Below, one piece after another: positions 54,294 through 62,414 of a stretch of DNA of 64,000 nucleotides. The stretch lies in contig NZ_CP076456.1 of NCBI RefSeq assembly GCF_018866305.1, positions 3,472,001-3,536,000 of the forward strand. The letters run 5' to 3'. This DNA is from Arthrobacter sunyaminii. GTDB lineage: Bacteria; Actinomycetota; Actinomycetes; Actinomycetales; Micrococcaceae. The translations under genes were made by a program, and so were the position numbers. The notes beneath the pieces are model-generated. The model ran no database searches, was not told where the DNA came from, and saw only the letters and a list, made by a program, of their open reading frames with translations. The first letter of the stretch is position 1, and each line of letters opens with the position of its first letter.

Positions 54294-55919
54294 TTAGCGG
54301 GAACGGCGCTCATTCGACGCCGGAGCCGTGGCGCGGCGGGGACCGCCGCCTCGTGCGGGACGGCCGGCACCGGAGGGTGCCTGCGCACGCGATCCGGAAG
54401 CCGAACGGCCTGCGCCTGCCGGAGCAACATCACCGGCGCGCTGGCCGGTGGCCGGACGGCGGTTGCGGCCCTGCGCGGTGGACGCAGCAGCAGCGCCGCG
54501 GCGTCCGTCCTGCGACCGCTGGGCACGGGGAGCATCGGGAGTGAAATCGTTGCGGTCACGCTCGCTGCGTTCACTGCGCTCAGCCGAGACACGTCCGCGT
54601 CCGCCGGATCCGCCCCGGCCGCCGGCACGGGGTGCGGTGGTGGAACGGGCGGCGCGCTTGCGCTGGGCATTGGCGCCGGTGGACCGGCCGCCGCCCTGCT
54701 GCGGAGACTTCGATGCCAGTTGGGCGGCGCGCACATGCGGCTCCACAACAGCGGCTCGGTCACCGATCAGCTTGGCGATGGACGGAGAATTGTGCGAAAC
54801 CTTTTCGATGGAGACGTCAACGCCCGCAGCCTTCATCAGCTTGGACACTTCACTCTTCTGTTCCGGCAGCGTCAGCGTGACAACGGTTCCGGACGAACCG
54901 GCGCGTGCCGTACGGCCTGAACGGTGCAGGTACGCCTTGTGCTCCGTGGGGGGATCAATGTGGACGACCAGTTCCACGTCATCCACGTGGACGCCGCGGG
55001 CTGCGACGTCGGTGGCAACCAGCACGCGCACGTCACCGGAGGAGAATTCCGCCAGGTTCCGGTCGCGGGCATTCTGGGACAGGTTGCCGTGCAGGTCAAC
55101 GGTGGGAATTCCGCTGTCCGTCAGGAACTTGGCCATCTTCCGGGCGTGATGCTTGGTGCGCATGAACATGATGCGGCGGCCCGAGCCGGAAGCCAGTTCC
55201 TTGACGAGCAGCTTCTTGGCCGTCTGGTCCTGAACCAGCAGCACGTGGTGCTCCATGGTGGACACCGCTGCCTGCGGCTCGTCCACCGAGTGGGTCAGCG
55301 GGTTGGACAGGTAACGGCGGACGAGCTTGTCCACGCCGTTGTCCAGCGTGGCGGAGAACAGCATCCGCTGCCCCTTTTCGGGGGTGCGGTCCAGCAGCCG
55401 CTGGACTACCGGCAGGAATCCGAGATCAGCCATGTGGTCGGCTTCATCGAGCACAGTGATTTCAATGGATTCCAGGCTGATGACCTTCTGCTTCATGAGG
55501 TCTTCGAGCCGGCCGGGGCAGGCAATGACAATGTCAACGCCAGCCTTGAGTGCCTTTTCCTGGCGCTGCTGGGAAACGCCGCCGTAAATAACGGTGGTGG
55601 TCAGGCCCAGTTCCTTGGCGAGCGGCTCAATCACGTTGTTGATCTGCGTGGCCAGTTCGCGGGTGGGTGCCAGGACCAGGCCCAGCGGGCGGTTCGGCTT
55701 GCGGCGGTAGGCCGCTTCAGCCTCAGCCAGCCGGGTGACCAGCGGAAGTGAGAAAGCGAGGGTCTTACCGGAGCCGGTGCGGCCCCGGCCGAGCACGTCG
55801 CGGCCCTTGAGGGTATCGGGAAGGGTTTCAACCTGAATCGGGAATGCTTCGTCAATTCCTGAAGCGGAGAGGGAGGAAACCAGAGCCTTGGGTACACCAA
55901 GGGCAGCAAAAGTAGTCAT
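54294..55919 (-). CDS. DEAD-box RNA helicase with basic low-complexity tail
   Basis: A 541-residue protein from ATG 55919 (MTTFAALGVPKALVSSL). Helicase core (1-375): Q motif FPIQVETLPDTLKGRD, motif I GRTGSGKT, motif Ia PTRELA, motif II DEAD, motif III SAT, and motif VI HRSGRTARAG. After residue 400 the protein is Arg/Gly/Ser/Ala-rich with SERSERDRNDF repeats, a likely RNA-binding tail. This is the RhlE/CsdA type in actinobacteria, involved in ribosome assembly or RNA decay at low temperature. The open frame to 56045 lies in the leader. A leader of about 180 bases is possible (see next entry). Confidence 0.92.
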   Translation of the reverse strand: MTTFAALGVPKALVSSLSASGIDEAFPIQVETLPDTLKGRDVLGRGRTGSGKTLAFSLPLVTRLAEAEAAYRRKPNRPLGLVLAPTRELATQINNVIEPLAKELGLTTTVIYGGVSQQRQEKALKAGVDIVIACPGRLEDLMKQKVISLESIEITVLDEADHMADLGFLPVVQRLLDRTPEKGQRMLFSATLDNGVDKLVRRYLSNPLTHSVDEPQAAVSTMEHHVLLVQDQTAKKLLVKELASGSGRRIMFMRTKHHARKMAKFLTDSGIPTVDLHGNLSQNARDRNLAEFSSGDVRVLVATDVAARGVHVDDVELVVHIDPPTEHKAYLHRSGRTARAGSSGTVVTLTLPEQKSEVSKLMKAAGVDVSIEKVSHNSPSIAKLIGDRAAVVEPHVRAAQLASKSPQQGGGRSTGANAQRKRAARSTTAPRAGGRGGSGGRGRVSAERSERSERDRNDFTPDAPRAQRSQDGRRGAAAASTAQGRNRRPATGQRAGDVAPAGAGRSASGSRAQAPSGAGRPARGGGPRRATAPASNERRSR

Positions 55920-56240
55920 TAAAAGACAAGCAACTTTCGGTAAGTGGCCCCAACGCCGTATGGCACCGGGGTTCGCCGAAGAAAAGTCAGACAGTGTCCA
56001 GTGGCTCGGCCTTATGTGACCGGCGGGACAAAAGAAAGCGTTCATCGACGCAGGTTGCGCTGCTTACACACGCGGCTTTTAGGCGCGGCAGTCACAACAA
56101 CTTCGTCCAGTTTACCGGTTTGTGCCCAGTTTCCTAATCGCCGCCCGCACGGAGGGTCCTGGAACTGTCCGGGGAGAGGCATTTGTGGACAGTTTCATGC
56201 CTGCAAACACGCCGCGGCGCAGCCGATAACATTAACAGTA
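55920..56240. other. Divergent intergenic region between DEAD-box helicase and trmB
   Basis: About 321 bases with no credible gene. On the minus strand TAAACT (56109-56114) is a plausible -10, with TAGGAA 16 bases further upstream, giving a helicase leader of about 180 bases. Long leaders are common on cold-inducible helicase mRNAs, but I see no named RNA motif. On the plus strand TAACAT (56227-56232) may drive trmB with a very short leader. Confidence 0.4.
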
Positions 56241-57122
56241 ATGACTACTGAACCAGCCCTGCCCGACACCGGATCCCTGAACGCTGAAAGTCCGGCGGAC
56301 GCAAGCACGCCGGACGAGACTTCAGACCCCCGGCACTTCCGCTCGCCGGTGTCCTTTGTCCGGCGCGGTTCCCGCCTCCAGGGCCGCCGCCAGCAGGCCT
56401 GGGATGAACTGTCGGACCGGTTTGTCATTGACGTTCCGCGTGCGGAAGCGGATACCTCAGTGGATCCCGCTTACGTGTTCGACGCCGCCGCCGAGTTTGG
56501 ACGCACCGCTCCCCTGGTGGTGGAAATCGGTTCCGGCCTGGGTGAAGCCGTGACTCATGCGGCTGAACAGAATCCGGACAAGAATTACCTCGCCGTGGAG
56601 GTCTACCTTCCCGGCCTGGCCCAGACCCTGCAGCGCATCGGCCAAAAAGAGCTCACCAACGTCCGCGTGGTCCAAGCCAATGCTCCCGAGGTCCTAACCA
56701 CTATGCTTCCCGCCGGTTCCGTGGATGAAGTCTGGGTGTTCTTCCCCGATCCCTGGCACAAGACCCGCCATCACAAGCGCCGCATGGTCAAGGATGAATT
56801 TGCCGAGCTGGTTGCCCGCGTCCTGGTGCCGGGCGGTATCTGGCGCCTGGCCACCGACTGGTCCGACTACGCTGTGCAGATGCGTGAAGTCCTCGACGCG
56901 TCCGCCCGGTTTGTGAATCTGCACGACGGCGAGCAGGCCGGCGAGGACAGCCCGCTGACGCGCGTAAACCGGGAAGGCCTGGAAAAGAAGGCTCCGGTGG
57001 ACGACGTCGACACCCGGGGAGGGTGGGCGCCGCGGTTTGCGGGACGCACCCTGACCAGCTTCGAGAACAAGGCGCACCAAGCCGGCCGCCTGATCTTCGA
57101 CCTGACCTACCGCAAGGCCTGA
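56241..57122 (+). CDS. trmB: tRNA (guanine-N7-)-methyltransferase
   Basis: A 293-residue TrmB, which makes m7G46 in tRNA. The first 60 residues are an acidic, Ser/Thr-rich extension absent from E. coli TrmB. The methyltransferase core has LVVEIGSGLGEAV for SAM, YLAVEVYLPGLAQTL, and VWVFFPDPWHKTRHHKRRMV with the catalytic-site Asp and basic residues. C-terminal FAGRTLTSFENKAHQAGRLIFDLTYRK is the family end. ATG 56241 is chosen; the frame upstream to 55944 lies in the intergenic region. Five bases separate it from the NYN-domain gene. Confidence 0.94.
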   Translation: MTTEPALPDTGSLNAESPADASTPDETSDPRHFRSPVSFVRRGSRLQGRRQQAWDELSDRFVIDVPRAEADTSVDPAYVFDAAAEFGRTAPLVVEIGSGLGEAVTHAAEQNPDKNYLAVEVYLPGLAQTLQRIGQKELTNVRVVQANAPEVLTTMLPAGSVDEVWVFFPDPWHKTRHHKRRMVKDEFAELVARVLVPGGIWRLATDWSDYAVQMREVLDASARFVNLHDGEQAGEDSPLTRVNREGLEKKAPVDDVDTRGGWAPRFAGRTLTSFENKAHQAGRLIFDLTYRKA

Positions 57123-57127
57123 TTCCC

Positions 57128-58129
57128 ATGACTGAACCCAATGATGCCCGCGTCGGCCTCTACATCGACTTCGACAACATCGTCATTTCCCGCTATCAGC
57201 AGCTGCATGGCCGCAATGCCTTCCAGCGCGACGGCATCCGCAATTTCGACAAGTTCAGCCGTGACGCCGACCCCGATATCGCAGCGAAACTGACCTCCGC
57301 CACGGTCGATTTCAACGCCATCATCGACTTCGCTGCGTCCTTTGGCACACTGGTGGTCAACCGTGCGTACGCCGACTGGTCGGTGCCCGTCAATGCCAGT
57401 TACCAGCGCCAGCTGATGTCCCGGGCCGTGGACCTCACCCAGCTGTTCACCACCACCACCCGCGGCACCAAGAACGGCGCGGACATCCGTCTTGCCGTGG
57501 ACGTGGTGGAAGATCTCTTCCGGCTGCCGGACCTCACCCACGTTATTATCGTCGCCGGAGATTCGGACTACATTGCGCTCGCGCAGAAGTCGAAGCGCCT
57601 GGGCCGGTTCGTCGTGGGCATCGGCGTTGCCGGATCCACCAGCACCTCGCTGGCCGCCGCCTGTGACGAATTCGAAGACTACGATTCGCTGCCGGGCATC
57701 AACAAGGCCGCAGCGCCGGAGCGTGTCGACAAGGACCGGGTGCCCGAACCGGCGCAGGCCCAGCTGGATCCCGCCCCCGGCAAGGTCCACCAGCTCACCA
57801 CGATCCCCATGTTCTCCGATGCCGGGGACACCCAGTTCAGTGATGAGCCGGAAATACACGAGGACATCGACCCGCAGACCATTGCCACCGAGCTCCTCAT
57901 CCGCGCCCTGCAGATCGGCCACGCGAAGGGCGACTCCGACGAGTGGCTCAACTCCGGGACCATCAAGAACCAGATGCGCCGGATGGACCCCTCCTTCAAC
58001 GAGAAGCCGCTCGGTTACCGGTCCTTCACCGACTTCCTCGCATCCCACAGCGACTTGGTGGAACTGGAGGAAAGCGGCCCGCAGCGCCTCATCCGCCTGC
58101 GCCCGGACGCCGGGAACGCCGCAAGCTAG
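57128..58129 (+). CDS. NYN-domain (LabA-like) protein with C-terminal OST-HTH/LOTUS domain
   Basis: A 333-residue protein from ATG 57128. The N-terminal NYN/PIN-like nuclease domain (about residues 8-175) has conserved acids in VGLYIDFDNIVIS, KNGADIRLAVDVVEDL and HVIIVAGDSDYIALAQKSK. A variable linker (190-240) leads to an OST-HTH/LOTUS-type domain: DPQTIATELLIRALQ...WLNSGTIKNQMRRMDPSFNEKPLGYRSFTDFL...LVELEESGPQRLIRL. NYN domains are RNases, and LOTUS domains bind RNA (G-quadruplex or regulators), so RNA processing is likely. It lies directly after trmB, with 5 bases between, which suggests tRNA or rRNA as target. No substrate is known. Confidence 0.88.
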   Translation: MTEPNDARVGLYIDFDNIVISRYQQLHGRNAFQRDGIRNFDKFSRDADPDIAAKLTSATVDFNAIIDFAASFGTLVVNRAYADWSVPVNASYQRQLMSRAVDLTQLFTTTTRGTKNGADIRLAVDVVEDLFRLPDLTHVIIVAGDSDYIALAQKSKRLGRFVVGIGVAGSTSTSLAAACDEFEDYDSLPGINKAAAPERVDKDRVPEPAQAQLDPAPGKVHQLTTIPMFSDAGDTQFSDEPEIHEDIDPQTIATELLIRALQIGHAKGDSDEWLNSGTIKNQMRRMDPSFNEKPLGYRSFTDFLASHSDLVELEESGPQRLIRLRPDAGNAAS

Positions 58130-58225
58130 TTTCGCGCGGCGTCTGGCACAAGGGGTGGGCGGTCCGGTTTGCCAGGGTGGCAAAAGGACTTTGCCGCCTG
58201 CGTATTCCCGGTGCATGCTTCAGTA

Positions 58226-58900
58226 ATGGAACATGGAAACCATCACGCTGCCTCCGAGCCGGTTGAGTCCGGCAACGTCACCCCGCAGACACCTGAGGAA
58301 ACCAGCGACTTCTGGGACCGGCGCTACTCCGAAAGGCCCGCTCTGTGGAGCGGGCAACCCAACGCCGCTCTGGTGAGCGAGGTCCGCGGGCTGAAGCCCG
58401 GAAGGGTTCTGGACGTAGGTTGCGGTGAAGGTGCCGACGCGGTGTGGCTGGCGGAGCAGGGTTGGGATGTCACGGCACTGGAGGTTTCCAGCGTGGCGCT
58501 GGACCGGGCAGCGCGGCAGGCCAGCCAGCGGGGCGTAACCGTGCACTGGCTGCACTCCGGCCTGGTGGAGGCCGCTCTCCCGCCCGCTTCCTTTGACCTG
58601 GTATCCGCCCAGTATCCGGCGTTGCTGCGCACCGACTCGAACGCTGCCGAACGTGCTTTGCTTCGGGCTGTGGCCCCCGGGGGCGTTCTCCTTCTGGTGC
58701 ACCATCAGCTGCCCGCTGACGGGGACGCCGGGGCACACAGCGCCGCGCTCCGGGACTACGTGGGACTCGCCGACGTGGCAGCCCTGCTGGACGAGAACTG
58801 GCAGATTGAGGTGGACGAGGTCCGGCCCCGGAACGTTTCCGCCGGTGCAGGTGCCCACCACACCGAGGATGTTGTCCTGCGGGCGCGCCGCCTGCGCTGA
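58226..58900 (+). CDS. Class I SAM-dependent methyltransferase (TehB-like)
   Basis: A 224-residue methyltransferase from ATG 58226. Motif I is RVLDVGCGEGADAVWLAEQGWDVTALEVS; motif II/III is FDLVSAQYPALLR, and APGGVLLLVHHQLP follows. FWDRRYSERPALWSGQPNAALVSEV before motif I is typical of TehB/UbiE-like small-molecule methyltransferases. The C-terminal third is poorly conserved. It follows the NYN gene after 96 bases, in the same direction. The acceptor is unknown. An upstream start at 58169 adds residues with no support. Confidence 0.85.
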   Translation: MEHGNHHAASEPVESGNVTPQTPEETSDFWDRRYSERPALWSGQPNAALVSEVRGLKPGRVLDVGCGEGADAVWLAEQGWDVTALEVSSVALDRAARQASQRGVTVHWLHSGLVEAALPPASFDLVSAQYPALLRTDSNAAERALLRAVAPGGVLLLVHHQLPADGDAGAHSAALRDYVGLADVAALLDENWQIEVDEVRPRNVSAGAGAHHTEDVVLRARRLR

Positions 58901-58905
58901 TCGCT

Positions 58906-58959
58906 GTCTGTGTTCTTAATTGGCCGTCTGCGCTCTTAGTTGTCTGCTGTTCTTAATTG
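58906..58959 (+). repeat. Three imperfect 17-bp direct repeats
   Basis: Copies at 58906-58922, 58926-58942 and 58942-58959 share the pattern GTCTGnG(T)TCTTAATTG. The intervening spacing is 20 then 16 bases. They lie in an AT-rich gap after the methyltransferase, upstream of the membrane-protein/ABC operon, where they may act as regulator sites or be residues of an old duplication. Confidence 0.7.
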
Positions 58960-58985
58960 TTTTCGCGAACCTCTTGCCGCAGACC

Positions 58986-59021
58986 AGTTTGCGGCGCAAA
59001 CTACTTTGCAACCGGTAACAT
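58986..59021 (+). promoter_or_regulatory. Operator-like palindrome and -10 of the 59-kb ABC operon
   Basis: AGTTTGCG-G-CGCAAACT at 58986-59002 is a perfect 8-bp inverted repeat around one central base. TAACAT at 59016-59021 is the best -10; its -35 region falls inside the palindrome, so a bound regulator would block polymerase. The winged-helix protein encoded at 59752-60063 is the obvious candidate. Confidence 0.6.
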
Positions 59022-59051
59022 TCGCTTCCCGCAACTTGAGCGGAGCACTCC

Positions 59052-59759
59052 ATGGCAAAGAAACCAGCCGGCCTGCGGGGCGGCAGCGGCCTCGAAGGTA
59101 ACACCGTCCCAAACGCTGCCGTTCCCGACCAGCCCCTTGACCTCGCATCCGCCCTGCGCATTGTCGACGACGCCGAACGGTCCGTCCGGCGGCAACTGAC
59201 CGGGAATGCCGCCCTGATCTACCTGCTGTGGGCGCTGGCCTGGGTTGCGGGTTACGGGGCGCTGCAGGGCAGCAGAGACGGGTGGCTGCCGATTCAACTA
59301 TCCAGCGCCCTCGCCGTGCTGGGAGCAGCCCTGGCCGCAGCCACCATCGCCACGGTCATCCTGTCGGTCCGCGGCGCCCGGGGACTTCGAGGCCCCACTT
59401 CTTTCCAAGCCGGCATGTACGGCGCCTCTTGGGCCCTGGGATTCCTCATCATGGGCATCCTCAGCGTCCTCATTGGCCGGGCAGTGGACGATTTCTGGGT
59501 CCGGGGCATGCTGATCAACTCCGTTGCCGTTTTGATCGTGGGCCTGCTTTACGTCACGGGCGGCACCACCTTCAATGATCAGCGTCAGTGCTACCTCGGA
59601 CTATGGCTGCTGGTGGTAACCATCACTGCCCTCCTCTCCGGACCCAACCACTTCCTGGCTGTGTTCCTGTACCTGGGATCAGCAGGGCTCCTGGCGGGGT
59701 CCGTCACCGAGTACCTCGCAACACGGCGCCGTCGCCCCGCAGCGGTGAACCATGCCTGA
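59052..59759 (+). CDS. Six-helix membrane protein (function unknown), first gene of the ABC operon
   Basis: A 235-residue protein. After a hydrophilic 55-residue N terminus (with LRIVDDAERSVRRQL) there are six hydrophobic segments (about residues 52-72, 82-105, 115-142, 148-168, 180-197 and 200-222). No named family is recognised; the DDAERSVRRQL segment recurs in related actinobacterial membrane proteins beside winged-helix regulators. It overlaps the regulator gene by 8 bp. It may sense or cooperate with the ABC transporter downstream. Confidence 0.75.
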   Translation: MAKKPAGLRGGSGLEGNTVPNAAVPDQPLDLASALRIVDDAERSVRRQLTGNAALIYLLWALAWVAGYGALQGSRDGWLPIQLSSALAVLGAALAAATIATVILSVRGARGLRGPTSFQAGMYGASWALGFLIMGILSVLIGRAVDDFWVRGMLINSVAVLIVGLLYVTGGTTFNDQRQCYLGLWLLVVTITALLSGPNHFLAVFLYLGSAGLLAGSVTEYLATRRRRPAAVNHA

Positions 59760-60063
59760 ACTTGATCCGGTGATCCACGCCGAAGCACGGCTACGGGCGC
59801 TGACCATGCTCAACGAGGTGGGCGAGAGCAACCGCATCGCTTTTACCAAGCTGCGGGCAATGCTGGACATGACGGCAGGAAACCTGTCCACCCACCTGCG
59901 AAAGCTCGAAGATGCGGGCTACATCGTGGTCACCAAGACCATAGAAGGCCGTTCCCCCATCACGTATCTGGGGATCAGTCCGGAGGGAAAGCTGGCTTAC
60001 GCCCAGTACCGGACAGCCCTTCAGGATCTGCTGGCCACACCGCAACTATCGGAGGCACCGTGA
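59752..60063 (+). CDS. Winged-helix transcriptional regulator (HTH_34 type)
   Basis: A 103-residue single-domain regulator: HAEARLRALTMLNEVGESNRIAFTKLRAMLDMTAGNLSTHLRKLEDAGYIVVTKTIEGRSPITYLGISPEGKLAYAQY. The recognition helix is TAGNLSTHLRKLE (about residues 41-53), followed by the wing. The family (PF13601) is usually a local autoregulator of small transport operons. It lies second in a four-gene operon with overlaps on both sides (8 bp and 4 bp). No ligand domain is present, so its signal is unclear. Confidence 0.88.
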   Translation: MPELDPVIHAEARLRALTMLNEVGESNRIAFTKLRAMLDMTAGNLSTHLRKLEDAGYIVVTKTIEGRSPITYLGISPEGKLAYAQYRTALQDLLATPQLSEAP

Positions 60064-61031
60064 CTTCCAATCCCAGTTCAGCCATCCGGCCGGCCAGCCT
60101 CGCCGGCACGTCTGACGTGCTGGCGGCTGCCAGGGGCGTCACCAAAAGCTACGCCGGCAAACCCGCCCTCAGCGGCGTCAGCCTGGACATCCGGGCAGGG
60201 GAAGCCCTGGGATTGCTCGGCCCCAACGGAGCGGGAAAGTCCACCCTCCTGAATTTGCTGTGCGGAATCCGCACTCCGGACGCAGGAACGGTGGAACTCT
60301 TTGGCCGCAATCCCCGGGAGCCCGCCGCGCGGCGGCAACTGGGGACTACGCCTCAGGCAACGTCCGTGCCGCCCACTCTGCGGGTCCGGGAAACTGTGGA
60401 CTTTGTTGCTGCCCACTACGAGCATCCGGTGCCGAGAACCCGGCTGCTCAGGGAATTCGGGCTCACGCATATCGCAGACAAACAGTGCGGCGGGCTCTCC
60501 GGCGGGCAGCAGCGGAGGCTGCTGGTGGCACTTGCGCTGGTGGGAAGGCCCCGACTGGTCATCCTTGACGAGCCGACCACCGGCCTGGATGTTGAAGCGC
60601 GCGAAAACCTCTGGGAGCGTCTGGGCCAGTACCGCAGGGACGGCGGCACGCTGCTGGTGACCAGCCACTATTTGGAGGAGATTCAGGCCCTCTCGGGGCG
60701 GGTGGCGGTTCTGAACAACGGGGAGGTTGTTGCCGACGGAACCGTGGACCAGGTCCGCAGCCGGGTCTCCGTCAGCAGAGTCTCTTTCCGTACCCACCTT
60801 CCGCCGTCGTTGTTCGAGTCCTTACCCGAAAGCGCGGGAGTCACCGCTGGCGGGGACAACGTCGTGACGGTGCTGAGCCGGGACTCGGATGCGACCGTCC
60901 GGCGCCTGGTCCGCGACAACATTCCGTTTTCCGGGCTCGAGGTCCACACGGCCAGCCTCGAAGAGGCGTTCCTGTCCCTGACCCACCTATCTGCCGGCCC
61001 CGAGACAAGAGTCCGGGAGGAGAAGCTATGA
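60060..61031 (+). CDS. ABC-2-type transporter ATP-binding protein
   Basis: A 323-residue ATPase from GTG 60060. Walker A GPNGAGKSTLLNLLCG, Q-loop TTPQATSVPPTLRV, signature LSGGQQRRL, Walker B LVILDEPTTGLD, and switch His in VTSHYLEE. The C-terminal 80 residues (VSRVSFRTHLPPSLFESLPESAGVTAGGDNV...) match the DrrA/CcmA-like accessory domain. It pairs with the permease that overlaps it by 4 bp. Such pairs export drugs, peptides or lipids; no nearby substrate gene identifies which. Confidence 0.92.
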   Translation: MTSNPSSAIRPASLAGTSDVLAAARGVTKSYAGKPALSGVSLDIRAGEALGLLGPNGAGKSTLLNLLCGIRTPDAGTVELFGRNPREPAARRQLGTTPQATSVPPTLRVRETVDFVAAHYEHPVPRTRLLREFGLTHIADKQCGGLSGGQQRRLLVALALVGRPRLVILDEPTTGLDVEARENLWERLGQYRRDGGTLLVTSHYLEEIQALSGRVAVLNNGEVVADGTVDQVRSRVSVSRVSFRTHLPPSLFESLPESAGVTAGGDNVVTVLSRDSDATVRRLVRDNIPFSGLEVHTASLEEAFLSLTHLSAGPETRVREEKL

Positions 61032-61801
61032 GCACCGCAACGCTGGTCCGCGCGCACACCAAGGCACAGGTTCTTGAGCAGCTGCGCATTCCGATTTCCG
61101 TTATTTCGTCGACGCTGTTCCCCACGCTGGCCCTGGCGTTTTTCGTCCTCCCGCAGCAGGCGGTGACTTCCAATCCCGTGGCCTCGCTCATCGCCGTCGC
61201 GCAGCTGGCGCTCTTTGGGGTGATGAGTTCATTCCTGTTCAATTACGGCATTGGCGTCGCGGAGGACCGCGCCAATCCGTGGAGCAGCTATGTGCGGACG
61301 CTGCCCGCCGGCGCCGTACCGCCCACTGCGGCCCGCGCCCTGACCGCCATGTTGTTTGCCTTCTTTTCCCTGATCCCGGTGATGCTCGTGGGCATGTTCA
61401 CCACTTCGGCACTGGAGGCCTTCACAACGGGGGCGCTGTCCTGGTGGCGGGTGCCGGCGGCCATGCTGGTATGGCTGGTGTGCGGCCTGCCGTTCCTGTT
61501 CCTGGGCCTGCTGATCGGTTACCTCTGCACTTCCAAGGTAGCCATCGCCGTCACGCAGGTGGTGTTTTTTCCGCTGGCCTTCGGCGGGGGGCTGATGCTT
61601 CCTCCGGACTTGTTCAGTCCGGGACTCAACGCGCTGTCCCTGTTCCTGCCCACCCGGGCTGCCCGCGACCTGGCGGTGACCGTCTTCGCCGGGCAGCCGC
61701 TAAGCCCGTCCGCCCTCCCCTGCCTCGTCGCCTGGACGCTGGTGCTGGGAACACTGGCGGTGTGGGCGAACCGCCGCGACCAGGGCCGGCGGTTCCGCTG
61801 A
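61028..61801 (+). CDS. ABC-2-type transporter permease
   Basis: A 257-residue integral membrane protein with six hydrophobic segments. The ABC-2 features are AQLALFGVMSSFLFNYGIGVAEDRANPWSSYVRTLP (the conserved cytoplasmic elbow region) and FPLAFGGGLMLPPDLFSPGLNALSLFLPTRAARDL near the C-terminal pair. It is translationally coupled (ATGA overlap) to its ATPase. It is the last gene of the operon and is convergent with hspR with a 19-bp gap, where no strong hairpin is visible. Confidence 0.9.
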   Translation: MSTATLVRAHTKAQVLEQLRIPISVISSTLFPTLALAFFVLPQQAVTSNPVASLIAVAQLALFGVMSSFLFNYGIGVAEDRANPWSSYVRTLPAGAVPPTAARALTAMLFAFFSLIPVMLVGMFTTSALEAFTTGALSWWRVPAAMLVWLVCGLPFLFLGLLIGYLCTSKVAIAVTQVVFFPLAFGGGLMLPPDLFSPGLNALSLFLPTRAARDLAVTVFAGQPLSPSALPCLVAWTLVLGTLAVWANRRDQGRRFR

Positions 61802-61820
61802 GGGCGGCCGGACAAAGCAG

Positions 61821-62330
61821 TCAGAGAGACTGAACGTAACCGCCGTCGTAGTCCACGGCGTCCTGCTTCCCGGCCGGAAGGGCCCGCAGCTTGCCGCGGC
61901 GCTGCACCAGGGAAGCGAGGCTGAGCTGTGTAGCGAAAGGCCGCGAAGCGGGCGGCCGCTGCCCACGGGTCAGGGTCACGACGTCGCCGGCCAGTCCGGC
62001 AGCAAACACCCGGCTGCGGTCCGGGGTGCGCTGCTGGATGGAGTCCAGCTCCGCGGAAAGTTCATCGATGCGGGCGCGCAGCCCGGACACCTGGTTTTCC
62101 AGCTGCATGATGCGCTTGATGCCCTCCAGGGACACGCCCTCCTGGGAAAGCCGCTGAACCTCACGAAGCATGTCGATGTCATGCTGTGAATACCGCCGGG
62201 ACCTTCCGGGAGCGCGGCTGGGGCAAACGATGCCCAGCCGGTCATACTGCCGCAGGGTTTGCGGATGCATATCCGCCAACTCCGCGGCAACGGAGATCAC
62301 AAAGATGGGCGCGTTCACGTCTATGCCCAT
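61821..62330 (-). CDS. hspR: Heat-shock repressor HspR (MerR family)
   Basis: A 169-residue MerR-type regulator from ATG 62330, with AGGAGGAACA directly upstream; longer frames from 62390 are rejected. The winged helix is FVISVAAELADMHPQTLRQYDRLGIVCPSRAPGRSRRYSQHDIDMLREVQRLSQEGVSLEGIKRI, almost the Streptomyces HspR sequence, followed by a coiled coil (LENQVSGLRARIDELSAEL). HspR binds HAIR elements with DnaK as co-repressor. Such an element lies at clpB in this window; another is expected before dnaK, beyond the right edge. Last gene of the dnaK operon. Confidence 0.96.
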   Translation of the reverse strand: MGIDVNAPIFVISVAAELADMHPQTLRQYDRLGIVCPSRAPGRSRRYSQHDIDMLREVQRLSQEGVSLEGIKRIMQLENQVSGLRARIDELSAELDSIQQRTPDRSRVFAAGLAGDVVTLTRGQRPPASRPFATQLSLASLVQRRGKLRALPAGKQDAVDYDGGYVQSL

Positions 62331-62414
62331 TGTTCCTCCTTGACAGCTGTTGACGTTAGTAACCATAGCCCGGTTCCGTTTCCGGAGCACCGGAAACCGA
62401 ACCGTGTTTTGCGG

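Noticed and set aside
58906..58959. CRISPR-like array
   Set aside because: Only three short imperfect repeats with 3- and 0-base gaps, no spacers of constant size and no cas genes.
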